Source of the DNA: a bacterium
Lineage (GTDB): Bacteria; Armatimonadota; Zipacnadia; Zipacnadales; Zipacnadaceae
DNA length: 64,000 nucleotides
Assembly: GCA_030615605.1 (NCBI GenBank)
Contig: JAUWYY010000008.1
Location: 62,001-126,000, forward strand
Direction of reading: 5' to 3'
The notes under the pieces are model-generated. The model was given only the letters and a program-made list of their open reading frames with translations, made no database searches and was not told the DNA's origin. Position numbers and translations under genes: made by a program. Below, in pieces: positions 10,082 to 18,871 of this stretch (position 1 is its first letter; each line of letters opens with the position of its first letter).

Positions 10082-11137
10082 ATGAGATGGCAGCTCGGCT
10101 CTGACGCTCTGGTCCTGGGCATCGAAACCTCCTGTGACGAGACCAGCGCAGCAGTGGTGCGCGCTGGACGACAGATTCTCTCGAATGTCGTAGCGACGCA
10201 GGATGACCTCCACGCTGTCTTTGGCGGAGTAGTCCCCGAGATTGCCTCCCGCCGCCATACCGAGGTCATTACCCTGATTACACACAAAGCCCTGCACCAG
10301 GCTCACGTGTCACTGGCTGAAATTGACCTGGTAGCTGTCACCCAAGGCCCCGGCCTGATCGGTTCGCTGCTTGTCGGAGTCAGCGCCGCCAAGGGTTACG
10401 CCGCCGCCAGCGGCATCCCTCTGGTGGGGGTCAATCATCTGAAGGCTCACGTTATGTCCAACTTCATCGTTGCGCCCGGCCAACACCCGCCAGCACAGCA
10501 GCTCTTCCCTACCGTGTGTCTGCTTGCGTCGGGCGGGCATACCAGTCTCATCCTCATGCGACAATTCGGTGACTACCAATCCATCGGTCAGACGTGCGAC
10601 GACGCCGCCGGGGAGGCTCTCGACAAGGCCGCCCGCCTGCTGGAGCTGGGTTATCCGGGCGGCCCAGCTATTGAGCAGGCCGCCGCTCAGGGCGATCCCA
10701 AGGCTGTGGACCTGCCGCGGCCTCGTATTGAAGGTAGCTACGACTTCAGTTTCGCCGGTCTCAAGACAGCGCTGGCCCGCCAGGTGCGCGAAACTCCCCC
10801 GAAAACCGCTCAGCAAGTTGCTGACCTGGCCGCCAGCTTTCAGCAGGCCGTGGTAGACACGCTCGTCGCCAACCTCTCCGCGGTGATCCGGGAGCACAAG
10901 GCCAAGCAACTGATAATGGCCGGGGGCGTCGCCGCCAATCAGCATCTACGACGGAAGCTAGCCGAGGTTGCTCAGCTTCAGGAGATTCCCGTGGCCTTTC
11001 CGCCGCTCGCTCTATGCACCGACAACGCAGCGATGATCGCCGCAGCTGGCTACTTCCAAGCTACGCGCCAAGGCCTCTCTGAGCTGGATATGGACGTATT
11101 CTCCAGCCTGCCGCTGTTACCATGTGACCAACTTTAG
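10082..11137 (+). CDS. tsaD: tRNA N6-adenosine threonylcarbamoyltransferase TsaD
   Basis: 'VLGIETSCDETSAAVV', 'PEIASRRHTEVI', 'GPGLIGSLLVGVSAAKG', 'ASGGHTSLI', 'GGVAANQHLRRKL'. Confidence 0.95.
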   Translation: MRWQLGSDALVLGIETSCDETSAAVVRAGRQILSNVVATQDDLHAVFGGVVPEIASRRHTEVITLITHKALHQAHVSLAEIDLVAVTQGPGLIGSLLVGVSAAKGYAAASGIPLVGVNHLKAHVMSNFIVAPGQHPPAQQLFPTVCLLASGGHTSLILMRQFGDYQSIGQTCDDAAGEALDKAARLLELGYPGGPAIEQAAAQGDPKAVDLPRPRIEGSYDFSFAGLKTALARQVRETPPKTAQQVADLAASFQQAVVDTLVANLSAVIREHKAKQLIMAGGVAANQHLRRKLAEVAQLQEIPVAFPPLALCTDNAAMIAAAGYFQATRQGLSELDMDVFSSLPLLPCDQL

Positions 11138-11370
11138 GCACGACATACTCAATTCCAAGATTGACGATAAGCCCCAGATAGGCCCCTGCCAGTGGCATCG
11201 CATTGTGGAAAAGTCGGTTGATAACAGGTGTATCTTGCCTGTAAATGTGGAAAGATGGCCAATTATAGGCCAATAGCAAGCTCAGTCGATCCGTCAGAAT
11301 TCCCTGAGAAGGCTGAAATAATCAGGGCGAGGAGAACCTTTTGATAGCGAAACACGTCTATACTATTGTA

Positions 11371-11483
11371 CAAAACAAGCGAGACGCCCAACCACCCGCA
11401 CCTGCGGGATAGCCAGGTCATGAGAAGGTCCCACCCTCCCTCCTTCACATGCCGCACCAACTGGGCGTCTCGCCCTCTTTTTT
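11371..11483 (+). ncRNA. candidate structured small RNA or leader RNA
   Basis: Perfect 12-bp closing stem GCGAGACGCCCA (11379-11390) / TGGGCGTCTCGC (11462-11473), inner hairpin CCCGC-ACCT-GCGGG, then T6 run at 11478-11483; TATACT at 11359-11364 places a start near 11371. Confidence 0.45.
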
Positions 11484-11634
11484 GCCTCGGGCAGATGATA
11501 TCAATTCCTTGCTAATCTCCGCGCCACCCCAGCACAGAGGTATAGTTGCCTCAGTTACTAATACTAACTGTTGCCACACTAAACAACTTGCCAGCTCGCT
11601 CCCAAGACCACTTGACGAGGAAGGATGGCTTACA

Positions 11635-12627
11635 ATGAGATACCGACCCTTAGGGCAATCAGGAATTGAAGCATCCGTTGTTGCATTCGGAGCATGGGCA
11701 ATCGGTGGATGGTATTGGGGGGGAACGGACGAGACTCAATCAATAGACGCCATTCATGCGGCCCTTGACGCCGGAGTAAACTTCATTGACACCGCTCCCG
11801 CCTACGGACTGGGACATTCTGAGATGATCGTCGGGCAAGCCATTGCTGGACAGCGGGATCAGGTAGTAATTGCCACCAAATGTGGCCTGGTATGGCACAC
11901 TCAAAAAGGAAAGCCGCACTTCCAAGAGTACGGCAAGCACGTATACCGATACCTTGGTGCTGAGTCAATTCGCTACGAAATTGAAGAGAGTCTCAGGCGA
12001 CTTCAAACTGACTACATAGACCTCTATCAGACCCACCGGCAGGATCCAACTACCTCCATCGAGGAGACTATGGGGACACTCCTGGAGCTGAAACACCAGG
12101 GCAAGATTCGGGCCATCGGCGTCAGCAATGCGACTGCTGATGACATGGAACAGTACCGTAAGCTGGGGTCTTTGGATAGCGACCAGGAAAGATATAGCAT
12201 GCTTGACCAGCACATCGAAGAAGAGCAACTGCCCTACTGCCGGAACCAGGGTATTGCGGTGCTCGCGTACTCCCCCCTCGAACAGGGTCTCCTAACCGGC
12301 AAGGTCACCGCCGGAAGGGAATTTGCCGAAGATGACTGGCGCACCGAAAAACCGGGGTTTGATATGGACAGTCGCAGGGCAATAAACGCAATGCTGAAAG
12401 AAGACTTCCAACCTATCGCTGACCGCCATGGTTTGACCTTCGCTCAACTAGCGATCGCCTGGACCATCGCCCAGCCTGGTCTGACCCACGCTCTGGTGGG
12501 CGCGCGCAACTTGCAACAGGCTACTGAAAACGCAGCAGCAGGTGATGTACTCCTCAGCTCACAAGAGAGTGCTGCCATGAACCAAGCCGTCCGCAAGCGG
12601 GGGCTTTTCAACTTCACCTTTCGCTAG
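11635..12627 (+). CDS. aldo/keto reductase
   Basis: 'LGQSGIEASVVAFGAWAIGG', 'GVNFIDTAPAYGLGHSE', 'ATKCGLVW'; ATG 11635. Confidence 0.9.
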   Translation: MRYRPLGQSGIEASVVAFGAWAIGGWYWGGTDETQSIDAIHAALDAGVNFIDTAPAYGLGHSEMIVGQAIAGQRDQVVIATKCGLVWHTQKGKPHFQEYGKHVYRYLGAESIRYEIEESLRRLQTDYIDLYQTHRQDPTTSIEETMGTLLELKHQGKIRAIGVSNATADDMEQYRKLGSLDSDQERYSMLDQHIEEEQLPYCRNQGIAVLAYSPLEQGLLTGKVTAGREFAEDDWRTEKPGFDMDSRRAINAMLKEDFQPIADRHGLTFAQLAIAWTIAQPGLTHALVGARNLQQATENAAAGDVLLSSQESAAMNQAVRKRGLFNFTFR

Positions 12628-12699
12628 TGGCTGTGATGAGCCCCAATTGTAGGAGGCACGTCACGAATGTCCTACTCGCCAACTGGCCCTCTGATGCAG

Positions 12700-12736
12700 A
12701 CAAAGCCCGCTGGCCTCAATCGCAAGCGGGCTTTGT
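12700..12736. terminator. terminator-like hairpin between convergent genes
   Basis: ACAAAGCCCGCT / AGCGGGCTTTGT, perfect 12-bp arms with 13-nt loop. Confidence 0.6.
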
Positions 12737-12805
12737 CAGTTGCTTGTTTTTGCGCGCAGCGCCGGATTCTGGCAGCCGGTGTTAGTCTTCGTCTGCAACT
12801 TCCAC

Positions 12806-13489
12806 TTATTGGGTTTGACTTTCTGGTTCGTCTGCAGCCTCAGGTTCTGCCCCTGCGCCACCCTCAGCGAACACCTCTTCTTCAGCTTCAGCCTCCACAA
12901 CTTCCTCTGCGCCTTCGGCTATCGCTTCCTGCTTATCCTCCTCAATCTCTTCTTTGGCATACGGATTGACAATCTCTCGGTCCATCATCTCTTCGACGGG
13001 TATACCCCGTCGTTGCGCGACTTCCTCAGGATTCCGCAATTCCGACAGCGCCCTAAAACAGGCCTTGGCGCGGTTCATCACATTGCCGCTGCCCAGCGAC
13101 TTGGTAAGTATGTCGCGGATACCGCTGATCTCGATCAGTTGCCTCACTGCACCACCAGCGACGATACCGGTACCCCGTGATGCCGGCCTCAGCATAATAA
13201 CGGCACCGCCGACTTTGGCCTGGACGACATGAGGAATGGTGTATCCATCCAGTGGAATGTCAATCATGTTCTTCTTCGCCTTGCGAATTCCCTTAGAAAT
13301 CGCTTCCGGAACATTACGGGCCTTGCCTATCGCCAGACCGATGTGCCCGCGTTTATCGCCCACAGCAACTACAACGCGGGCACTCGATAACCGCCCACCC
13401 GCTACGGTCTTCCGAGTGCGGTCAATCCGGATTACTCGATCCTCTAGCTCTTCTGCCGCCAACTTGTCACGCTCTGATACTGTGGCCAA
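12806..13489 (-). CDS. rpsE: 30S ribosomal protein S5 with extended acidic C-terminus
   Basis: 'LEDRVIRIDRTRKTVAGGRLSSARVVVAVGDKRGHIGLAIGKARNVPEAISKGIRKAKKNMI..' canonical S5; likely TTG start preceded by AGGAGG. Confidence 0.95.
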   Translation of the reverse strand: MATVSERDKLAAEELEDRVIRIDRTRKTVAGGRLSSARVVVAVGDKRGHIGLAIGKARNVPEAISKGIRKAKKNMIDIPLDGYTIPHVVQAKVGGAVIMLRPASRGTGIVAGGAVRQLIEISGIRDILTKSLGSGNVMNRAKACFRALSELRNPEEVAQRRGIPVEEMMDREIVNPYAKEEIEEDKQEAIAEGAEEVVEAEAEEEVFAEGGAGAEPEAADEPESQTQ

Positions 13490-13516
13490 TACAATCCAAC
13501 CTCCTGAATAAGATAG

Positions 13517-13532
13517 CCTCCCGCATGGGAGG
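13517..13532 (-). promoter_or_regulatory. hairpin in rpsE 5' leader, possible SD-sequestering element
   Basis: CCTCCC-ATGC-GGGAGG shortly upstream of the rpsE Shine-Dalgarno AGGAGG; CCTCC can alternatively pair with the SD. Confidence 0.3.
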
Positions 13533-13991
13533 GTGATTCATTTTACCGCATTAGCCAGCACCTGTCAACCTGTTCGGCGCCTGGGCAGCGCCTCTTGGCT
13601 TCTACTCTCGCCGCTTTCCCTCACCCTGTGCCTCCTTGCTCAACACCACAAAGCACGATCAGCCCGCCGCAAGTGCTTGCATTCTTCGATACCAAATAAC
13701 CGCTGAGCAAAACAACCCCGCGACGACTGTCCTTCTCACAGGGCCACAAGCAATATGACAATCAATTCCAATTTGGTGGGGGCTTCTATGGCCCGCGACA
13801 TTTCGCTAGGCAAGCATCTCGCGCAGCCGTCTGCAGCACAACTGCCGGGGTATACTGACTTGAACAACCCGTAAGGCCAGGAGCAATAGAACATACGTTT
13901 CAGTTCGCAGGAAAATGTTCCTGACGCGGCAAACCGTTGAATGTACACTCTTGCACAGACCGGAAGCAGGGCCCTTCAGAGGATGGCCAAC

Positions 13992-14867
13992 TCAAAGATA
14001 GTCCCCCGGGGCAATGTGCTCCGCGATTCGTTGCAGCTCCTCGGCGTCGCTAAATCGAATAAGGATCGTTCCCCCACCGCTCTTCCTGGGCTGCACCTTG
14101 ACCTCAGTGGCTAGGGTTTCCTGGAGATGCTCGCTAAGCGCCATCAAGTGAGGATCCGGTGGCACGATCCGGGAGGAGCGCCGGGCCTCTGCTGCTGGCT
14201 TATCCCGTCCCAGCACCTCGCGCACCAGTTCCTCAGTAGCACGAACGGAGAGTTCCCCGCTCTCGACCGCCCGCCATGCCTCTCGAAGCGAATGAAGGTC
14301 GTCTTCCAGGCTGAGCAAGGCACGGCCGTGCCCTTCGCTGATATTGCCCTTCGCTAGGCTCGCCAGCACCTCCTCAGGTAGTTGCAGCAGCCGGAGTGTG
14401 TTAGTGATGGCGGAGCGACTCTTGCCGATATGCTGAGCCAGTTCTTCGTGAGTGAAGTCGAAGTCATCAACGAGCTGCTGATAGGCCCGGGCTCTCTCCA
14501 CAGCATTGAGGTCTTCGCGATGCAGATTCTCGATCAAGGCCATCTCCAGAGCCTGCCGGTCCTCCACTTCCTCAACAATGCATGGTACAGTCTCCAGACC
14601 GGCTTGCTGGGCAGCTCGCCAGCGCCGCTCACCAAGGATGATCTGGTAGTTGTCACCGGCGGGCCGCACTAACAACGGCTGCAGTATGCCCTGCTGGCGA
14701 ATTGATTCGGCTAATTCATCCAATGCTGCAACATCATAGCCGCGCCGGGGCTGAAAGGGATTGGGCTGAAGCCGATCCGGCGTAACCTCTATCACTGCAC
14801 GACTTTGCGACAGGGCATTGCTGGAAATAAGCTGACTGAGACCGCGTCCAAGGCGGGATCTACTCAT
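13992..14867 (-). CDS. parB: chromosome partitioning protein ParB
   Basis: 'MSRSRLGRGLSQLI..', 'QPNPFQPRR', 'GERRWRAAQQAG', 'LIENLHREDLNAVERARAYQQL', 'GKSRSAITNTLRLLQLP'; start ATG 14867 overlaps the parA end. Confidence 0.95.
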   Translation of the reverse strand: MSRSRLGRGLSQLISSNALSQSRAVIEVTPDRLQPNPFQPRRGYDVAALDELAESIRQQGILQPLLVRPAGDNYQIILGERRWRAAQQAGLETVPCIVEEVEDRQALEMALIENLHREDLNAVERARAYQQLVDDFDFTHEELAQHIGKSRSAITNTLRLLQLPEEVLASLAKGNISEGHGRALLSLEDDLHSLREAWRAVESGELSVRATEELVREVLGRDKPAAEARRSSRIVPPDPHLMALSEHLQETLATEVKVQPRKSGGGTILIRFSDAEELQRIAEHIAPGDYL

Positions 14868-15636
14868 GGGGGAATACCTCCTCGTAAAGTCGCCAGTATG
14901 CTCGACTGCCGGCACAGTGCTTGTCGTAAAGCACAGCGGGGAGTCCATAGGACGGCGCCTCCGCCAACTGCACATTGCGGGGAATAACCGTCTGGTAGAC
15001 TCGCCCCGGGAAGTTCTCGCGGACCTCCCGCTCAACCTCAGCGGCCAGGTTGGTGCGCGCATCATACATCGTCAGCGCCACACCATTGAGGCGTAAACTG
15101 GGGTTGAGTTGACTCTGAACGAGCTGAATAACCTCCAACAACTGCGTCAGACCCTCCAGCGCATAGTATTCGCACTGAATAGGGATAATGATCTGCTGAA
15201 CAGCAGTGAGGCTATTCATCGTCAGCAACCCCAAAGAAGGAGCTGTGTCAACAATAATGATATCGTAGCGCTCGTAGGCAGTTTCCAAGGCATGCTGCAG
15301 TTTGGTCTCTCGAGCAATAGCAGTGACCAGAGCTATAGAAGCCCCCGCCAGATTGATTGTAGCTGGCACCACCGAAAGGTTCTCAACCGATGTGGGGGTC
15401 ACTACCTCCGGAAACAGTTGCGCGGGATCTATAGCAGTAGAAGTAAGCAGATCATAGATACACTGGTCCAATACCGAGCGATCAACACCACAACCACTGG
15501 TGGCGTTGCCCTGCGGGTCGGCATCTACCAGCAGCACTTTATGGCCGTCCAGAGCCGCACAGGCAGCCAGATTGACTGCGGTGGTCGTCTTGCCGACACC
15601 GCCCTTCTGATTAACCACTGCATAGGACAAAGCCAT
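14860..15636 (-). CDS. parA: chromosome partitioning ATPase ParA/Soj
   Basis: 'VVNQKGGVGKTTTAVNLAA', 'LLVDADPQGNATSGCG', 'IIVDTAPSLGLLTMN'. Confidence 0.95.
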   Translation of the reverse strand: MALSYAVVNQKGGVGKTTTAVNLAACAALDGHKVLLVDADPQGNATSGCGVDRSVLDQCIYDLLTSTAIDPAQLFPEVVTPTSVENLSVVPATINLAGASIALVTAIARETKLQHALETAYERYDIIIVDTAPSLGLLTMNSLTAVQQIIIPIQCEYYALEGLTQLLEVIQLVQSQLNPSLRLNGVALTMYDARTNLAAEVEREVRENFPGRVYQTVIPRNVQLAEAPSYGLPAVLYDKHCAGSRAYWRLYEEVFPHE

Positions 15637-15683
15637 TAGCGCACCTCCGGCAGCATCTTAGCCAGCGGCTGGCAGGCAAGTGA

Positions 15684-16379
15684 TCACCAACTCGTTACTT
15701 GAGGTCTATACAGCGACGCCACCAGACCCGGTACAACTGTCGGAGTGGTAGCTCGGTAGGGTAGCGAGGACTGGGGAGGACGGAAGCCTTCGTCCTCGGT
15801 CTGGTGCCAGGCCACTACATATCCACCAGACATAGCCAAGGGCCCAGCCAGTTGCAGGGCTTGCCGGGACGAGGCCACCGCCCGGAAACAGACCAAATCG
15901 TACTGGGCAACGCTGGCAGTGGCCGCCGGGGTGGCGTCCTCCTGCCGGATCGTGACATTCTCCACCCCTAGCCGTTGAACAGTCCACTCCAGAAAGGTGG
16001 CTGTCTTGCTGCTGCGATCCATCAATGTCACTTCCCAGCCAGGCTGGATAATACTCAGGGTCAAGCCCAAAGCGCCGGAGCCTGCCCCCAGGTCAACAAC
16101 TCGTTTGACCTCGCCTGGTTCGATAAGGTCGGATATCGCTAATGCTGGCGCCATGGCATACGAGAGAACGCTGGGCAGATCGGCATATTTAGACAGTCCC
16201 AGCGGTGGTGCCCTTTCTGCCAGCCATTGAGCCAAGTCAGCAATACGCTGCTGCTGATCATCAGATAGCAACCAGCCTTGAGCCTGGGCATAGTCAGCGA
16301 ATTGCTGGCAACCTGGTATGGGTAGTGGTTTCACGTGAAACAGCTCCGGGTACTGATCAGCGGCTATACGTTGGCGCAA
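15684..16379 (-). CDS. rsmG: 16S rRNA (guanine(527)-N7)-methyltransferase RsmG
   Basis: 'VVDLGAGSGALGLTLSIIQPGWEVTLMDRSSKTATFLEWTVQRLGVENV'; likely TTG start; upstream of parA. Confidence 0.85.
   Translation of the reverse strand: MRQRIAADQYPELFHVKPLPIPGCQQFADYAQAQGWLLSDDQQQRIADLAQWLAERAPPLGLSKYADLPSVLSYAMAPALAISDLIEPGEVKRVVDLGAGSGALGLTLSIIQPGWEVTLMDRSSKTATFLEWTVQRLGVENVTIRQEDATPAATASVAQYDLVCFRAVASSRQALQLAGPLAMSGGYVVAWHQTEDEGFRPPQSSLPYRATTPTVVPGLVASLYRPQVTSW
16327..16342. promoter_or_regulatory. parS site (inside rsmG)
   Basis: GGTTTCACGTGAAACA, 15/16 to TGTTTCACGTGAAACA with an intact GTTTCACGTGAAAC core. Confidence 0.85.
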
Positions 16380-16384
16380 GAATA

Positions 16385-16400
16385 GGTTTCACATGAAACA
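16385..16400. promoter_or_regulatory. parS-like site upstream of rsmG
   Basis: GGTTTCACATGAAACA; core GTTTCACATGAAAC, one base from the consensus core. Confidence 0.7.
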
Positions 16401-16696
16401 TCTGACAACACTAATGAATAGTATAGCACAAACTGCCGCTAAATGCAAGGCCAAAGTCCTGCTTGCGAAGAAAGGCAGGAAAGTACAAGGAAATGACCGT
16501 ATTGCTAGACAATGCTCCTCAATGCGCTCGTAACTAGCAATATGACCCCTGCGGCATGCCATAATCCGAAAGATGCCGGCCTGATCCAGCAAATAGAGGG
16601 GAAAGCAGCAAGAGTGGAGAATGTATCATAAGCTGCTTCTGCCCGCATACCAACCGGGCGGGAATAGGAATACCAACAACAACGGAGGTGTGCACA

Positions 16697-17797
16697 ATGC
16701 CCAAGCTTTTTGGCCAACATTACTCGCGTGATGAGTTGTTGCGAAAGGTGGGGAGCGTCGATCAACTTGGTGGCGTCCGTCAGATTACCCTCGCCGACGG
16801 GAAGGCCAGAGCCAGCCGCGCCGTCGAATTTCGTACGGGAACCGGTCTGTGCTTCACTGCCGTCGCCGACCGGGCTTTGGATATCTGTTCAGCCACGTAT
16901 TGCGGCGCTTCGCTGTGCTGGCAGGCACCATGCGGCGTTGTTCATCCGGCCTATTATGAGCCGGAGGGACTGGGGTGGCTGCGCAGCTTCTTTGGGGGTC
17001 TGTTGGTGACTTGTGGTATGACCTGGATTGGAGCACCGCACGACGACCCGGCCGGCGGGGTCGAGGCACACAGTGACCTGGGCCTGCACGGCAGGATCAC
17101 CCACATCCCAGCCGAGAATCTCTACGTGGACGGAGCCTGGGAGGGCGATGAATACACTATGTGGGCTCAAGGCAATATGCGGGAGACAATGCTATTTGGC
17201 CCCAACTTGCTTCTGGCCCGCAAAGTCTGGACCCGCCTGGGGGAGAATCGAATCTGGATAGATGATGAAGTCACCAACGAGGGGTTCGGCGAGCAGGAGC
17301 ATATGTTGATGTATCACTGCAACATAGGCTTCCCCGTAGCCGACGAGCACAGCGAATACCTATTCGCCTCCGAGCAAGTGATCCCTCTCACAGAGTTGGC
17401 TGACGAATGTGCTGAGCAGTGGGACAAGTTCGCGGCTCCCAATCCCCACCAGGAGGAGCTATGTTACTATCACCGCCTGCGGGGAAACCCAGATGGTACC
17501 ACCTATGTTGCCTTCGTGAACCGAGAATTCAACAGCGGTCAGGGGCTAGGGGTATACCTGAAGTTTAATCTCGAACAGATGCCGTGGTTGCTCCAGTGGA
17601 AGATGCCCGGGGTACAGGCGTACGTAACAGGTATCGAGCCGGCCACCGGCCAGGGCGGCGACCGGCCTGGAGAACGCGAAAGTGGGCGGATGATTACCAT
17701 CGCCCCGCAGCAGTCGCGGAAGTACAATCTGGAGATTGGAGTCCTCACCAATGAGGCAGACATAGGGGCGATTGAGGACATTATTTCGAATCTCTAG
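16697..17797 (+). CDS. DUF4432 family (aldose-1-epimerase-like) protein
   Basis: 366 aa from ATG 16697 with GGAGG upstream; 'FRTGTGLCFTAVADRALDI', 'GGLLVTCGMT', 'DLGLHGRI'. Confidence 0.7.
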   Translation: MPKLFGQHYSRDELLRKVGSVDQLGGVRQITLADGKARASRAVEFRTGTGLCFTAVADRALDICSATYCGASLCWQAPCGVVHPAYYEPEGLGWLRSFFGGLLVTCGMTWIGAPHDDPAGGVEAHSDLGLHGRITHIPAENLYVDGAWEGDEYTMWAQGNMRETMLFGPNLLLARKVWTRLGENRIWIDDEVTNEGFGEQEHMLMYHCNIGFPVADEHSEYLFASEQVIPLTELADECAEQWDKFAAPNPHQEELCYYHRLRGNPDGTTYVAFVNREFNSGQGLGVYLKFNLEQMPWLLQWKMPGVQAYVTGIEPATGQGGDRPGERESGRMITIAPQQSRKYNLEIGVLTNEADIGAIEDIISNL

Positions 17798-18108
17798 GCA
17801 GTGGGACCACTAGATCCTGGCGCCGACGCCACCAGGAGGCCATCGGGCCAGCAATAGATAGAACATACGTACGACCCCAGGCAAGCTAGCACAGTCTTCT
17901 AAGTACCCTACTGGCTGCAGCACACCTCCCAATCAGGTTGTGGTGTTCCTATGCGAGTAGGCGGTCAGGCACTGGAACATACATTCCATAGATAAGATAG
18001 GACAGACAAGAGGACGGTCAACGCTACAGAGACGCGCACCACGGCAGAGGGCACAATAGGTATGCAGAGCAGAGAGCTTCCAATATTGAGGCAAGGGCTG
18101 CGCGGACC

Positions 18109-18624
18109 TCAATCGGGTGAGGAAAAGTGACTCAGGGTATACTGGATGCCCTGCTTCAGTTCATTGGTACTGATGCGCCCGCCGAGGAATTCAGCTTGCA
18201 GCAGCTTGTTAAATTCACCGAATAGTTGGCTGCGCGTTTTGCCCTCAGCTACCCACGAATCGATCTGCTTGTGGAGTTGCTCCAGTCGTCGACCCGGGAT
18301 CGCCCGTACATGCCTGTTCATCATCGCCAGGACCTGCTGGGGCTCATTAGTTACTACAGTTCTTTCCAGTGCATCTCCCAGGAAACTGAACTCAGCGCTT
18401 TGATGATCGTACTCCACATTAACCTGGCAAGTTGAGCCGCCGGGAGTCTCATAGATGACTGCTATGTTGGTAACCATCTGCTCTTCTCGAGCCCAATCCG
18501 AGCACTCGCAGCGCAGATTACCATACCCTATACGCTGTTCTTCAACCATCGTACGCGAATTGATCAGATCTTCTACGCCGGTCCTTACCCTTTGTAGACC
18601 GTTATCCTCTGGCCTGCCAGACAC
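18109..18624 (-). CDS. hypothetical protein
   Basis: 171-aa ORF, no recognisable family. Confidence 0.4.
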   Translation of the reverse strand: MSGRPEDNGLQRVRTGVEDLINSRTMVEEQRIGYGNLRCECSDWAREEQMVTNIAVIYETPGGSTCQVNVEYDHQSAEFSFLGDALERTVVTNEPQQVLAMMNRHVRAIPGRRLEQLHKQIDSWVAEGKTRSQLFGEFNKLLQAEFLGGRISTNELKQGIQYTLSHFSSPD

Positions 18625-18871
18625 TACACAAACCTCCTTGCTGAATAATCACGCAGGTCATTCTACCACATACGGGCCTGCAAATCAACCGAAATCTTAT
18701 GGACCCCGCAAGAACGACGAATTAACTGCCCAAGGAAAAAGCCAATATTCCGCGAACAGTCGCCTGCCAGGGCAGCAACCATAATAGCCTGCAATTCCTA
18801 CGCCACAGCAGCGTGACTTGACCACGGATGAAGCGGTGGCAACGTCAGTCAGCCGAGGATAACTAACCTCT

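Noticed and set aside
11371-11483. Assignment of the structured RNA as bacterial SRP (4.5S) RNA
   Set aside because: The conserved GGUCAGG..CCGGAAGGNAGCAGCC hairpin is not present on either strand.
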